Shown: one piece after another, positions 15,497 to 22,804 of the stretch
How positions within the stretch are numbered: position 1 is the first letter of the stretch
Layout of the letters: every line of letters begins with the position of its first letter
Assembly (NCBI GenBank): GCA_934402515.1
Contig: CAKRTZ010000027.1
Span: forward strand, 1-27,494
Source: an uncultured Lachnospiraceae bacterium
GTDB lineage: Bacteria > Bacillota > Clostridia > Lachnospirales > Lachnospiraceae
Direction: 5' to 3'
DNA length: 27,494 nt
The notes under the pieces: generated by a model
What the model saw: the letters and a program-made list of their open reading frames with translations, nothing else
The model's database searches: none
Told to the model about the DNA's origin: nothing
Made by a program: the position numbers and the translations under genes

Positions 15497-16929
15497 AAGT
15501 TTTCCTCCGTTACCAATGTCTTTGCCAGTGCCATCACCTTGTTACAGCACTCCTCGTATTCCTTCTCCCCTACGGAATCTGCCACGATGCCGGCGCCTGC
15601 CTGTAAGTAAACCTTGTCGCCTTTTTTAATCATGGTGCGGATGGTGATGCAGAAATCCATGTTGCCGTTAAAACCTAAATACCCGGTGGCTCCGCCGTAC
15701 AAGCCTCTCCGCACCGTTTCCAGTTCGTCGATAATCTCCATTGCCCGGATTTTCGGTGCCCCACTTAAGGTTCCGGCTGGCAGGAAGGATGCCACCAAGT
15801 CCAGAGGATGACGCTCTCCCTGTTTTCTGCCCTCCACCAGGGATACGATGTGCATCACATGGGAGTAGTTCTGCACCTGCATGAACTGTGTGACCTTCAC
15901 GGAACCGAACTCTGCCACACGCCCCATGTCGTTTCTCGCCAAGTCCACCAGCATTACATGCTCTGCCCGCTCCTTTTCATCCTGTAGCAAATCGTCCCTG
16001 AGCAGTGCATCCTCCTGGGCATCCTTTCCCCGCTTTCTGGTGCCTGCGATGGGACAGGTGCTGATGTGTCCCTCCGTTTCCTTGACAATCATTTCCGGAC
16101 TGGAACCGATAATCTCGAATTCTTCGAAGTTGAAATAGTATAAATAGGGAGACGGGTTCAGTTCCCGTAACTCTTTGTAAAGGGTCAGCCCATCCTGTTT
16201 CGTCTCAATCGTCCATCTCTGGGAAAGCACAGTCTGGAAAATATGTCCCTCCCGGATGTAATGCTTGATTTTTTCCACCTTGGCACTGTACTGCTCACAG
16301 TCATCGGTTTTGTGGACAATCTTTCCATCGTGGACAAATTTCTTTGTTTCATTCTGGAAGGCGGTCTGTTTCTCCCGGACTTCCTCAATTAGGGCAGCGG
16401 CTTTTGCCTCTCCTTTGGTTCGTCCCTCCGGGGTGTCCTCCTCCAGAACCACGCCTGTCATGGTTTCTGCCAGATGGTCGATGACAATAAATTCCTTGGT
16501 GAAGAAAAGCTGGATGGTTTCGATGCCGATTTCGTCCGGGTTCTCATCCGGCAGCTTTTCACTGTACCGCACGAAGTCGTATCCCAGACTTCCGATGAGT
16601 CCTCCCATCATCCGCATCTCCCCTTCGTCCTTTTCCACGTTGAAACTGTCGTAATATTCTTTCAGCCGCTGTAAGGGGTTTCCCTCGTAGACTTCTTCCC
16701 TGCCATCCTTTTTCACAACCACCAGGGCATTTCCTCTGGAGGTGATGTACTCCTCCGGCTCGATTCCAAAGAAGGAATACCGGTCATAGTTTTTGTCGTA
16801 GCTTTCCAGAAGAAAGCACTTGCGGATGCTGCCATCCGCTTTCCTTGCCAGCCCCTCAAAAAGAGAAATGGCGGTTTCCTGCACGATACTCACGGTTTTC
16901 TTGTAAACTCTTAATTTTCTCTGTTCCAT
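15493..16929 (-). CDS. trpE: Anthranilate synthase component I
   Basis: 478 residues from MEQRKLRVYKK, whose ATG has GAGGAG about 8 nt upstream; an in-frame extension to 17001 would run through GC-rich leader DNA and is rejected. Converts chorismate and ammonia to anthranilate. The tryptophan feedback motif LLES (40-43) and the second inhibitor-site element NPSPYLYYFNF are present, so product inhibition is expected. The chorismate-binding C-terminal domain shows SSPEMIVK, PIAGTRKRG, VDLARNDMGR and the final AGAGIVADS. First gene of the trp operon, behind a T-box leader. Confidence 0.97.
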   Translation of the reverse strand: MEQRKLRVYKKTVSIVQETAISLFEGLARKADGSIRKCFLLESYDKNYDRYSFFGIEPEEYITSRGNALVVVKKDGREEVYEGNPLQRLKEYYDSFNVEKDEGEMRMMGGLIGSLGYDFVRYSEKLPDENPDEIGIETIQLFFTKEFIVIDHLAETMTGVVLEEDTPEGRTKGEAKAAALIEEVREKQTAFQNETKKFVHDGKIVHKTDDCEQYSAKVEKIKHYIREGHIFQTVLSQRWTIETKQDGLTLYKELRELNPSPYLYYFNFEEFEIIGSSPEMIVKETEGHISTCPIAGTRKRGKDAQEDALLRDDLLQDEKERAEHVMLVDLARNDMGRVAEFGSVKVTQFMQVQNYSHVMHIVSLVEGRKQGERHPLDLVASFLPAGTLSGAPKIRAMEIIDELETVRRGLYGGATGYLGFNGNMDFCITIRTMIKKGDKVYLQAGAGIVADSVGEKEYEECCNKVMALAKTLVTEENL

Positions 16930-17009
16930 TGATTCTCTCCTCTTTGCGCGCGCGAGCGGTATGCGCAGCATAAACTTCTTCTCCGCGAGCTGCGCATCCA
17001 CGCGGAGCG
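16930..17009 (-). other. GC-rich segment with inverted repeats between T-box and trpE
   Basis: Markedly more GC-rich than its surroundings, including GCGCGCGCGAGCG. It holds two perfect inverted repeats: ATGCGCAGC (16961-16969) with GCTGCGCAT (16989-16997), and CTCCGCG (16981-16987) with CGCGGAG (17001-17007); the two are mutually exclusive when folded as RNA. It also contains the trpE ribosome binding site. No gene is seen in it. Confidence 0.55.
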
Positions 17010-17048
17010 TTTTTATTGCGTAGGAAGAAATTTCCTATGCAATAAAAA
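17010..17048. repeat. Palindromic repeat, copy 2
   Basis: Arms TTTTTATTGCGTAGGAA and TTCCTATGCAATAAAAA with a 5-nt loop and one mismatch. The core ATTGC-TAGGAA...TTCCTATGCAAT matches copy 1 (10199-10227) in the same orientation. Here too it starts inside or right after the terminator U-tract, here that of the T-box. Confidence 0.8.
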
Positions 17049-17092
17049 AAAACGCCCCTTATCAAGATTTCTTCCATCTCGATAAGGGGCGT
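17044..17092 (-). terminator. T-box regulated terminator of the trp operon
   Basis: Minus-strand stem ACGCCCCTTATC (17081-17092) pairs perfectly with GATAAGGGGCGT (17052-17063), followed by T9 (17044-17052). It forms when tRNA-Trp is charged; the antiterminator built around 17099-17111 is the alternative. Confidence 0.92.
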
Positions 17093-17167
17093 ATTCTACG
17101 CGGTGCCACCCTTTTTCTCAATTCGTCCTGGCTCTGGTTCCTGTCTGGAATCCATTTCTTTGAAAAC

Positions 17168-17202
17168 AAAAAGGCGGTTATCTCCAATCGGAAATAACCG
17201 CC
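17168..17202 (-). terminator. Extra terminator-like hairpin inside the trp leader (stem III position)
   Basis: 13-bp stem on the minus strand, GGCGGTTATTTCC (17190-17202) with GGAGATAACCGCC (17173-17185), one G-U pair, a GATT loop, followed by T5 (17168-17172) and then GTTTTC. By position it is T-box stem III, but it has the form of an intrinsic terminator upstream of the T-box motif. Confidence 0.5.
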
Positions 17203-17417
17203 ACCAATTCAAATTGACTCATGCTGGATACTAACATATCCGCTCCCTGTAACGTAGAGACTACGGCGAAAGCTACTAACCGAAGTGTTCACCCTGCATC
17301 TCACAAACCCATTCGCGTATGCACTTCATACTGAATCTCACCAACATCAGCTCTCTGGGGATGTCACACATACGTTACTCTTTTTGCTCAACGATTTTTC
17401 TTTATTTAACTGTTTGC

Positions 17418-17446
17418 ATTGTAACACTTCTTTTGGGGAAATGCAA
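17418..17446 (-). promoter_or_regulatory. Promoter of the trp operon
   Basis: Minus-strand -35 TTGCAT (17441-17446), 17-bp spacer, -10 TACAAT (17418-17423). Transcription should start near 17411, directly upstream of T-box stem I. Confidence 0.7.
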
Positions 17447-17499
17447 CTCCTAACTTACATTTGTTGTAACTATTCAGCACCCCATTCGCAAAACCGCGG

Positions 17500-18588
17500 T
17501 TATTTAATAATCGGGGAACGTCCTGCCTGTGCCACAGCAATGTAGGTTTTACCCTCGTTCAACTGGATTTCGTTTCCGAAATCGTCATAGTAGTGGGTTA
17601 CCTCGTAGTCGGAATTCTTTGCCCAGGTGATATGGATGGCTTTTCCCTTGGTGATGTAATAGCCGTCCATGGTGTTATCACAGTTTAAGAAGGTCAGGTA
17701 CTTGGTTCCGTTTAACGCTGCCCACTGGGTATTCTGGATAATAATGTTGGCAAATTTCAACTGCTGTCCGTTTAAGCCGTCCACCTGTGCCGCACCGTGG
17801 ATGGTTTTGTAGTAAACACCTTCCTGGGCGTTATAGGTAAATGCACTCTTGGTGTAAGTAAAAATCTTGGACAGGTCAACGGAGTTCGCGGTAATCGCTG
17901 CTGCCCCGTACTGGTCTAAGGTGTTCACGCCCTGTGCGAACTGGAAATGCTTGGCATTGTAATATTCCGGGCGGATTGCCAGACTGTAGCCCAGTTCTGC
18001 GGAGGCTTTGATAATACCCTCAGAACTGATGTAAGCGTTGTGAGGAGCCTTGCGGTCTGCAGTGCGGAAGAAATAACCAGAACCCGGTGCGCTGCCGCCG
18101 GTTCCGTACTCTTTGGTACCGGACAGGTTGTTAATATCCGGTGCGGTGATACGGTACATCATATAGAATACGCCGCCGAAGTGAATCAGAATGGGGTCCC
18201 ACTCCGTTGCCTCCGGTATGTAATACAGACGACAGCTGCGGATATTTCCGATTTTCGGAAGTCCTACCCAGTTATCAATGACTGCCATCTGACGGGAGAT
18301 TTCTCCCTCCTCCATAATCTCATATAAAACCTTGGCATTACTGATGCCAAAAGAAGGCTGTGCTCTTTTGTCGGTAGGCATCATAATGGCAATGGGACGG
18401 ATGCCTGCCTGCTCCTTGGTCACCCACTCGTTGGTGTAGACACTGCGCACATACTCCACGCCGTCAAGGACTGTGGTTTCTCCTGCATCGTCCAGAGTAT
18501 CGGCTTTTGCCATACTGGGGGCAAATACCCCTGCCACCAGCACGGCGCTCAATACTAAGGAAAGAATTTTTTTTGCTGCTTTTTTCAT
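17500..18588 (-). CDS. Secreted DUF3048 domain-containing protein
   Basis: 362 residues with a Sec signal peptide (MKKAAKKILSLVLSAVLVAG..., likely cleavage after MAKA near residue 30). No lipobox Cys, so it should be released or wall-associated, unlike the YerB lipoproteins of the family. DUF3048 features: RPIAIMMPTDKRAQPSFGIS near 65, VLYEIMEEGEISRQMAVI, IGNIRSCRLYYI and DPILIHFGG, then the C-terminal half ending in GKTYIAVAQAG. The biochemical role of DUF3048 proteins is not known to me. It follows the GH25 muramidase gene by 40 bp with an AAAGGCG ribosome binding site and no promoter of its own, so an envelope-related operon partner is likely. Confidence 0.88.
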   Translation of the reverse strand: MKKAAKKILSLVLSAVLVAGVFAPSMAKADTLDDAGETTVLDGVEYVRSVYTNEWVTKEQAGIRPIAIMMPTDKRAQPSFGISNAKVLYEIMEEGEISRQMAVIDNWVGLPKIGNIRSCRLYYIPEATEWDPILIHFGGVFYMMYRITAPDINNLSGTKEYGTGGSAPGSGYFFRTADRKAPHNAYISSEGIIKASAELGYSLAIRPEYYNAKHFQFAQGVNTLDQYGAAAITANSVDLSKIFTYTKSAFTYNAQEGVYYKTIHGAAQVDGLNGQQLKFANIIIQNTQWAALNGTKYLTFLNCDNTMDGYYITKGKAIHITWAKNSDYEVTHYYDDFGNEIQLNEGKTYIAVAQAGRSPIIK

Positions 18589-18628
18589 AATGATAATCGC
18601 CTTTCCCTCATATACTTGTTCTTATCTT

Positions 18629-20194
18629 TTATCCAAAGAAGATTACTTTTCCGGTTTCATCGGTTACAATGGTTCCGTTGTCAGTGGGAAAATAGGTATT
18701 GACCTGTAAGGTTCCCGCTGCATCAAAGAGATACTGAGCCCCGGCGATGGTGGTCAGTCCGGTCGCCATGTGTCCATCCTCTGCAAAGTAAGCCACGCCG
18801 ATTCCGTTGGTTCCGAAGGTGTTCTTCACCATTGCTCCGCCTGCTGCCGGATCGAAGAAGAACTTCACGCCGCCGATATCCATCAGTCCGGTCTGGAGTC
18901 TGCCTGCCGCATCGAAGTAGTAGGTATTATCGCCGATGACCTGTAAGCCGGTCAGTTTGTTACCCAGTTTCAAATCGGTATAATAAATGCCATCCTTCTC
19001 TGTGGTTACCCAGCCTTTGACCATGGCTCCGGTGGTGGGATCATAGTAGAAGGACTGTCCGTTCACATCAACCCAGCCGGTCTGCATCAGACCACTTGCA
19101 TTGAAGAAATAGCTGTTACCGCCAAACTCGACTGCACCGATACTCATGGCACCTGTGGTCAGATCGAAGAAGAAGGTGCCGCCCGGTGTAGGAAGCCAGC
19201 CTCTTACCATTGCGCCTGTGGTGGGGTCATAGTAGAAGTTGTAACCACCCAGAGTTACCCATCCGGTGGTGAGTCTGCCCAACTCGTCAAAGTAGAAATC
19301 CACGCCACCGACTTTGTTTTGACCCACAAGAGCATGTCCGTCATTTTCCAGATAATAGCTTCCGGTCTCATCGCTGAACCATCCAAACTGCATGTGTCCC
19401 AGGGCATCCATGTGATAGCGGAGTCCACCCACATTAATCCAGCCGGTCTGCATCTTCCAGTTCTGGTAGTACCGGATAAAGTTATAGTGATTGACAAAGC
19501 CCTCGGGCACAATCTCCTGGAAATAATTTTTGTAAAGATAATCGATATCCACGTTGCCGGCTACACCGGGGATGGCGCCGGTCTGGGATGCCTGCCATAT
19601 GCAGATTGCTCCCGGATAATCACACTGTGTACTATATTGTGCCACCCATTTGTCGTAGGGCACATCTCCCAGGCGGTTTAAATACCAGTTCTTACCGGCA
19701 TATACCATGGGGTAGTAACCTGCCGCATCCATCATGGAACAGAAGGTCGCTACAATCTGTTGCTGCTGTGCAGTCGTCAGGCTCTTATGTACCTTATCCT
19801 CAATATCAAAAGCCACTGGGAAATTAACGCTGTAATTCTGCAACACAGACAGCACAAAGACTGCTTCTGCTGCCGCCTCCTCCGGTGTGGTTGCATAGGA
19901 ATAAATATAAACGCCGGTACGGATGCCGCACATCTGTGCCGCTTTCATATTATAGTCAAAATAAGGGTCGATGCCGCTGTAGGTGCTGCCCACCTTAATA
20001 AAGGCAAAGCTGACACCGGATGCTGCAACCTGTGCCCAGTTCACTGCACCCTGCCATTTGGACACATCAATACCCATGCCAATGGCACTTCCCGCGTTCA
20101 CAGCTGCTTCTGCAGTGGAAGCCGGGGTAAATGCCATTACCGCTGCCAGTGCCACTGCCGTCAGGGTTTTCGTAAATTTCTTTCCTAAAATCAT
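18629..20194 (-). CDS. Secreted GH25 lysozyme-like muramidase with cell-wall-binding repeats
   Basis: 521 residues from the ATG at 20194, chosen because GAGGAG lies 8 nt upstream and a signal peptide follows (MILGKKFTKTLTAVALAAVM..., cleavage near AEA, residue 30). GH25 domain at about 38-235: GMGIDVSKWQG with Asp43, then VAFDIED with Asp130 and Glu132, and VDIDYLY near the end, all fitting catalysis of peptidoglycan beta-1,4 muramide cleavage. From about 245 to the end come tandem aromatic/Gly repeats (GWINVGGLRYHMD, GWFSDETGSYYLE, GWVTLGGYNFYYD, GWVDVNGQSFYYD and others), the choline/cell-wall-binding repeat type. Likely a surface autolysin. First gene of a pair with the DUF3048 gene; promoter at 20234-20262. 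Confidence 0.94.
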   Translation of the reverse strand: MILGKKFTKTLTAVALAAVMAFTPASTAEAAVNAGSAIGMGIDVSKWQGAVNWAQVAASGVSFAFIKVGSTYSGIDPYFDYNMKAAQMCGIRTGVYIYSYATTPEEAAAEAVFVLSVLQNYSVNFPVAFDIEDKVHKSLTTAQQQQIVATFCSMMDAAGYYPMVYAGKNWYLNRLGDVPYDKWVAQYSTQCDYPGAICIWQASQTGAIPGVAGNVDIDYLYKNYFQEIVPEGFVNHYNFIRYYQNWKMQTGWINVGGLRYHMDALGHMQFGWFSDETGSYYLENDGHALVGQNKVGGVDFYFDELGRLTTGWVTLGGYNFYYDPTTGAMVRGWLPTPGGTFFFDLTTGAMSIGAVEFGGNSYFFNASGLMQTGWVDVNGQSFYYDPTTGAMVKGWVTTEKDGIYYTDLKLGNKLTGLQVIGDNTYYFDAAGRLQTGLMDIGGVKFFFDPAAGGAMVKNTFGTNGIGVAYFAEDGHMATGLTTIAGAQYLFDAAGTLQVNTYFPTDNGTIVTDETGKVIFFG

Positions 20195-20233
20195 TCGTAA
20201 TACTCCTCTTTTTTCTTTGGTCGCACTTTTTTT

Positions 20234-20262
20234 ATTATAGCGAATAATTTCCGGCATTTCTA
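20234..20262 (-). promoter_or_regulatory. Promoter of the GH25-DUF3048 operon
   Basis: Minus-strand -10 TATAAT (20234-20239) with a 17-bp spacer to a weak -35 TAGAAA (20257-20262). The predicted start is about 30 nt upstream of the GH25 start codon. Confidence 0.55.
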
Positions 20263-20305
20263 CCCCAAACCAGGAATTACCAAGGAGTTTCTCCTTAAGA
20301 TTTTT

Positions 20306-22660
20306 TTAACGTGCCTGCACTTTCTTATGGTGGGTCGCCTGGTACTTCAGATACAGGCCTCTAAGCTTCCGTACCAACAGACTTAAATACCGCAGTACCG
20401 GCTCTGTGATGATGGCAAAAATCACCAGTAACATGCCACACTGCTTGGTAATGCCGGTGATGGCAAAAAGATGGCTGACAAAAATCATGCAGAACAGCCA
20501 GCCGCCAATCATGCCGATTAAGAGAGCCCAGTGCATCTTTGTCATGGGAGAGGCAATGGTATGAAGAATCATAAAGCCTACAATGGCGAGTAAAATCGTA
20601 CAGCAGGTAGATACATCCTGTCCTGTCACATTAAATTCCCTGCAGAACAGTACCAATCCCAGCACCACGAAGAAATCCGTCAGTCCTGCGGGCAGGGATT
20701 TCAACAGCACATTGGTAAGGAAATGTCCCTTAATAATATTCTTATTGGGCTCCAGCGCCAGAATAAAGGAAGGAATTCCGATGGTAAACATACTGATTAA
20801 GGAAATCTGGGAAGGCTCCAACGGATAGTCCAGCATGAAAAATACGGAAAACAGGGACAACAGCAGAGAGAAAATATTCTTTACCAGAAACAGGCTGGCA
20901 GAACGCTGGATATTGTTGACCACTCTCCGTCCCTCCAGCACCACCGCGGGCATCTTGGAAAAATCCGATTCCAGAAGGACAAGCTGCGCCACCTGTGCCG
21001 CCGCCTCGGAGCCGGATGCCATGGCTACGGAGCAGTCCGCATCCTTTAATGCCAGCACATCGTTGACACCGTCACCGGTCATCGCCACGGTTTTGCCCGC
21101 ATCCTTCAGTGCCCAAACCAGTTCCCGTTTCTGGTTGGGGGTTACCCGCCCAAAGACCGTGTATTTCTGCACCGCATCCTGATAGTCTTTCTTCGTGGAA
21201 AGGGTGGTGGCATCCACATACCGCTCCGCATGGGCAATGCCTGCCTGCTTTGCCACCTCGGACACCGTCACCGGGTTATCGCCGGAGATTACTTTCACTT
21301 CCACACCCTGTTTCGCAAAGTAGTGGAAAGTGTCTTTCGCTCCCTTTCTCACCGGATTGGAAAGCAGGACAAACCCTAAGGCCTCCACAGGGGCAGTCAG
21401 AGCGCCACCCTCCAGTTTTCCCAGATAACGGGCAAACACCAACACACGGTATCCCTGGGCACCATAGCCTTCAATCTGCTCCGCATATCGGGAATAATCA
21501 TCTCGCAGAATAAATTCCGGCGCACCTAACACTAACTGGTCGTCCCCAAAGACCGCACCGCTGTATTTATAAGCGGAGGAAAAAGAAAATACCGTAGCTG
21601 CCTTTCGCCCGGAATTCTGGGTGAAAGCCTCCTTCATTGCCTCCATGGTGATGTTGTCACTGGACATTGCCTGTACAAAATCTCCCAGTAAAAAAGGAAG
21701 TTCCCGGTTATGGGTTTCCTCCGCTGTGGGGACAAACTCCTGCACTTTCATGGTGTTTTCCGTAATGGTTCCGGTTTTATCCACGCAGAGGACATTGACC
21801 CGCGCCAATGTCTCAATACATTTCATATCGTGTACCAACACTTTTTCCCCTGCCAGACGCATCACAGACACAGCCAGTGCCACGCTTGCCAGCAGATAAA
21901 GTCCTTCGGGAATCATTCCCAGAATGGCTGCTACCATGCTGGTCACACTATTTTTAAAGGTAGCACCTGCATAAAAATACTGTTGGGAAAACAGAAGAAT
22001 TCCGATGGGAATGATTGCAACGCCAACAACTTTTACCAGTTTATCCAGGGAGCGGATCATTTCCGACTGCTCCCCTTCTTTTCCCTGGGTTGCCTGGATC
22101 GTCAGCTGGGAAATGTAAGATTCCCGTCCAACCTTGGTCAGGGTCGCCGCACATTTACCGGATACGATAAAGCTGCCGGATAACAGTTCATCCCCGCCGC
22201 CTTTCACAATCTCGTCTGCCTCACCGGTAAGGAGCGCCTCATTTACGTTTGCCTCACCTTTCACCACCACCGCATCTGCGGGAATCTGGTTTCCTGCTTC
22301 AAAAATCACCAGGTCATCCTGTACCAGTTGGGTGGCATCAATCACCTGCCGTTTTCCGTCCCGGATGACCTGGGCTTTAGGTGCATTGAGAATAGAAAGT
22401 TTATCCAACACCTGTTTCGAGCGTATTTCCTGCACAATACCAATCAGCGTGTTTGCAATAATAATGGGTAAAAAGGTCAAATCCCGGAAAGAACCTACCA
22501 GAATGAGCAGAATTGCAATAATTAAAAAGATTAAGTTAAAGTAAGTAAAGGTATTGCTGATAAAGATTTCCTTTACGGATTTCGTGGCAGAGTCCACGGG
22601 AGTATTGATTTTCCCCGCGTTTGTGCGCTGTTCTACCTCTTCCTTCGTCAGTCCCTGCAT
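20306..22660 (-). CDS. P-type cation-translocating ATPase
   Basis: 784-residue E1-E2 pump. Actuator motif LLTGEADE near 144-151; phosphorylation site DKTGTIT with Asp294; hinge TGDGVNDVLALKDAD; about ten membrane segments. Transmembrane segment 4 has GMIPEGLYLL (about 248-257), as in Ca2+/Mn2+/Mg2+-type pumps, and there is no CPC motif or heavy-metal domain, so it is not a copper/cadmium P1B pump. It resembles the group annotated in lactic acid bacteria and streptococci as a cation (Ca2+ or Mn2+) exporter; the ion is inference. The start ATG has AGGAG about 8 nt upstream. Single gene with its own promoter (22748-22776) and a hairpin in its short leader (22701-22730). Confidence 0.93.
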   Translation of the reverse strand: MQGLTKEEVEQRTNAGKINTPVDSATKSVKEIFISNTFTYFNLIFLIIAILLILVGSFRDLTFLPIIIANTLIGIVQEIRSKQVLDKLSILNAPKAQVIRDGKRQVIDATQLVQDDLVIFEAGNQIPADAVVVKGEANVNEALLTGEADEIVKGGGDELLSGSFIVSGKCAATLTKVGRESYISQLTIQATQGKEGEQSEMIRSLDKLVKVVGVAIIPIGILLFSQQYFYAGATFKNSVTSMVAAILGMIPEGLYLLASVALAVSVMRLAGEKVLVHDMKCIETLARVNVLCVDKTGTITENTMKVQEFVPTAEETHNRELPFLLGDFVQAMSSDNITMEAMKEAFTQNSGRKAATVFSFSSAYKYSGAVFGDDQLVLGAPEFILRDDYSRYAEQIEGYGAQGYRVLVFARYLGKLEGGALTAPVEALGFVLLSNPVRKGAKDTFHYFAKQGVEVKVISGDNPVTVSEVAKQAGIAHAERYVDATTLSTKKDYQDAVQKYTVFGRVTPNQKRELVWALKDAGKTVAMTGDGVNDVLALKDADCSVAMASGSEAAAQVAQLVLLESDFSKMPAVVLEGRRVVNNIQRSASLFLVKNIFSLLLSLFSVFFMLDYPLEPSQISLISMFTIGIPSFILALEPNKNIIKGHFLTNVLLKSLPAGLTDFFVVLGLVLFCREFNVTGQDVSTCCTILLAIVGFMILHTIASPMTKMHWALLIGMIGGWLFCMIFVSHLFAITGITKQCGMLLVIFAIITEPVLRYLSLLVRKLRGLYLKYQATHHKKVQAR

Positions 22661-22695
22661 ATCTTTTTCTCCTAATTTGGATTTTATTTTATATC

Positions 22696-22730
22696 GTAAA
22701 AACGAGCGAAGGTTTTATCCTTCGCCCGTT
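22696..22730 (-). terminator. Terminator-like hairpin in the leader of the P-type ATPase gene
   Basis: Minus-strand stem AACGGGCGAAGG (22719-22730) with CCTTCGCTCGTT (22701-22712), 12 bp with one G-U pair, 6-nt loop, then a T-run. On the plus strand the G-U would be an A-C mismatch, so it is tuned for minus-strand RNA. It can end transcripts of the upstream DUF5722 gene, but it also lies about 10 nt after the ATPase transcription start. Confidence 0.7.
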
Positions 22731-22747
22731 CCAAAACCTATTCTATT

Positions 22748-22776
22748 ATTATACGCAGTTCCACGTATTTACTCAA
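22748..22776 (-). promoter_or_regulatory. Promoter of the P-type ATPase gene
   Basis: Minus-strand -35 TTGAGT (22771-22776), exactly 17 bp, -10 TATAAT (22748-22753). Predicted start near 22741, giving a leader of about 80 nt containing the hairpin at 22701-22730. Confidence 0.75.
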
Positions 22777-22804
22777 CCATTCTTTCCTAAAGGAAATCTT
22801 AAAT

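Larger units (their letters stand above)
17044..17411 (-). promoter_or_regulatory. T-box riboswitch sensing uncharged tRNA-Trp
   Basis: Leader RNA of about 370 nt. The hallmark AGGGTGGCACCGCG is at 17099-17112; its bulge UGGC suits a tRNA ending GCCA, as tRNA-Trp does. Stem I shows the loop-E element AGAGTAA beside helix CGTATG/CATACG. The distal loop AGAGAGCTGATGTTGGTGAG carries the AG-bulge and apical motifs. The specifier loop CGAATGGG places codon UGG (Trp) at 17309-17311. Stem III-like hairpin at 17173-17202 and the terminator at 17044-17092 follow. By the known T-box mechanism, uncharged tRNA-Trp stabilises the antiterminator and allows trpEGCFBA expression. Confidence 0.93.

Noticed and set aside
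16930..17001. N-terminal extension of TrpE to 17001
   Set aside because: It is encoded by the GC-rich inverted repeats and lacks family similarity; ATG at 16929 has a good GAGGAG site.
20277..20306. AAGGAG-TTT-CTCCTT hairpin after the P-type ATPase gene
   Set aside because: The 6-bp stem has no U-run on the minus strand where it would be needed; the T-run lies on the plus-strand side, where no gene ends.
22782..22797. TTTCCT/AGGAAA hairpin after the DUF5722 gene
   Set aside because: The loop is only two bases and no U-tract follows; the stronger hairpin at 22701-22730 is the better terminator.
22661..22804. yybP-ykoY manganese riboswitch in front of the P-type ATPase
   Set aside because: Considered because related pumps use it, but the leader is only about 80 nt and lacks the two conserved loop motifs; only a simple hairpin is present.
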